Origin: Pseudomonas sp. L5B5
GTDB lineage: Bacteria; Pseudomonadota; Gammaproteobacteria; Pseudomonadales; Pseudomonadaceae
Length of the DNA stretch: 64,000 bases
Assembly: GCF_020520285.1 (NCBI RefSeq)
Contig: NZ_CP084742.1
Coordinates: 2,604,001-2,668,000, forward strand
Direction: 5' to 3'
Under the pieces are notes generated by a model, which saw nothing but the letters and a program-made list of their open reading frames with translations, made no database searches and was not told the origin of the DNA. The position numbers were made by a program, and so were the translations under genes. This document shows positions 63,387 through 64,000 of the stretch, piece by piece (within the stretch, counting starts at the first letter, position 1; the number at the start of each line of letters is the position of its first letter).

Positions 63387-63716
63387 TCAGGGATCCAGGC
63401 GACAGCCCTCGCGTGCTCCCTGCCAGGCGGCGCTGTGGGTGCGCCCCAGGGCACTGGCACTGACGCGTCGCAAAGCGGGCTCATCGACCAGGCTGCTGAT
63501 GGGCAGGTACTGGCGCACGTAGCCACGGCAGTAGTCGGCCGGTTGCTGCATCACGTAACGGCAGGAGCAGTATTCCTTGGCGGTGTAGGCACCGAGGATA
63601 TCCGGGAACGCCTGCAGCGCCTCGCGCTGCTGCCAGGCCCAGACCAGCAGCGCCAGCAGGCCGGCCAGCAGCAGGCAGAGCATGGGATGGCGCAGGACAA
63701 AGGCACGCCGGGTCAT
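63387..63716 (-). CDS. small inner-membrane hypothetical protein
   Basis: A 109-aa protein with one N-terminal membrane anchor (PMLCLLLAGLLALLVWAW) and a periplasmic part with several Cys (CSCRYVM, YCRGYV, EGCRLDP) that may form disulphides. Overlaps the hydrolase gene by four bases (ATGA), so it is coupled to it. No family recognised. Probably a helper of the adjacent serine hydrolase. Confidence 0.75.
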   Translation of the reverse strand: MTRRAFVLRHPMLCLLLAGLLALLVWAWQQREALQAFPDILGAYTAKEYCSCRYVMQQPADYCRGYVRQYLPISSLVDEPALRRVSASALGRTHSAAWQGAREGCRLDP

Positions 63717-64000
63717 GGCTGCTCCGGTGTCGGGAATGCCGCCAGCACCCGCTTGAGCAACTCGTTGTGCTGATAACTGCCGTCGCGATCATCGCCGTAA
63801 CGCACGATCACCAGGCGCTGCTGCGGCACGATATACAGCGCCTGGCCCCAGTGCCCCAGGGCGGCGTAGGTCTCCTGCGGCGCATCCGGCCAGGGCCTGG
63901 GTGCACCGTCCACGGCGCGGTTGAGCCACCAGTGCCCACCCGCCACCGCGACATCCTGGCCCGCCCGGTAGCCGGCGAACGGTGTGCGACAGAACTCGAC
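63713..64000 (-). CDS. beta-lactamase-like serine hydrolase, C-terminal fragment
   Basis: The frame is open through the right edge of the window, so only the last ~95 residues are seen. ALGHWGQALYIVPQQRLVIVRYG is the typical end of class-C beta-lactamase/esterase (6-aminohexanoate-dimer-hydrolase-like) proteins. The catalytic SxxK motif lies outside the window. GHWWLN and the cut N-terminus prevent a finer call. It is upstream of, and overlaps, the small membrane protein gene. Confidence 0.75.
   Translation of the reverse strand, partial: VEFCRTPFAGYRAGQDVAVAGGHWWLNRAVDGAPRPWPDAPQETYAALGHWGQALYIVPQQRLVIVRYGDDRDGSYQHNELLKRVLAAFPTPEQP

Overview
The window looks like chromosomal DNA of a fluorescent-group Pseudomonas (P. 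protegens / P. chlororaphis / P. fluorescens type). The evidence is the high GC, the compact and often overlapping genes, the FosA sequence, the FecI-FecR-TonB receptor arrangement, the thiol dioxygenase-rhodanese pair recalled from P. aeruginosa, and the Pseudomonas-type extragenic palindromes (REP/REPIN) at about 7.3, 25.4, 47.3 and 56.2 kb. I see no rRNA, tRNA, CRISPR array, phage or transposase gene. The species assignment rests on recall of protein families, not on a search.

Layout. 0-11 kb holds assorted housekeeping and accessory genes: a DUF4142 protein, a PAS-GAF-GGDEF diguanylate cyclase, a LysE exporter, FosA, two tandem paralogous secreted proteins, an iron-dependent alcohol dehydrogenase, a SIR2-like DUF4917 protein, an XRE-cupin regulator divergent from an aldolase/DapA-like pair, and two lipoproteins. 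11.3-16.1 kb holds yegP and then a four-gene minus-strand cluster: Fe(II)/2-oxoglutarate dioxygenase, tRNA-dependent cyclodipeptide synthase, MFS exporter and FMN monooxygenase. It reads as a small cyclodipeptide natural-product pathway and is my first candidate for an undescribed system.

16.4-32.6 kb is an organosulfur/amine scavenging region. It has an SsuBC-like ABC transporter, two substrate-binding proteins, an acyl-CoA-dehydrogenase-like (SfnB/DszC-type) enzyme, a 2-hydroxyacid dehydrogenase, a class II aldolase, an exported dipeptidase, a Tat-exported amine oxidase, an exported RidA and a TonB receptor. A LysR regulator divides these from a mercaptopropionate-type thiol dioxygenase and a four-domain rhodanese. 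32.7-37.0 kb is an iron/heme signalling unit (ECF sigma, FecR-like anti-sigma, HasR-like receptor) with Fur-box-like sites. 37.2-38.1 kb carries a small two-gene module that resembles MqsRA, with an antitoxin-like protein joining a Cys4 zinc domain to a ribbon-helix-helix-like tail and a palindrome just upstream.

38.1-47.3 kb is an eight-gene minus-strand catabolic operon (amidase, cyclic-imide-hydrolase-like deacetylase, MFS, two SDRs, a small Cys-rich protein, a CobW GTPase and a leaderless solute-binding protein). It diverges from a double-winged-helix GntR regulator across an AT-rich spacer with repeated TGTAC sites. 47.4-53.4 kb has an RHH protein, a DJ-1/PfpI protein, an EamA transporter, a methyltransferase and a LemA-TPM membrane operon, in which one gene carries two mutually compensating frameshifts. 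53.5-58.1 kb has a 137-bp MITE-like element, periplasmic beta-glucosidase BglX, a phospholipase-D-type cardiolipin synthase and a YceI protein. 58.3-64 kb has a second amide catabolic cluster (M20 amidohydrolase, MFS, amidase, IclR regulator) and, at the right edge, a small membrane protein and the C-terminal part of a beta-lactamase-like serine hydrolase.
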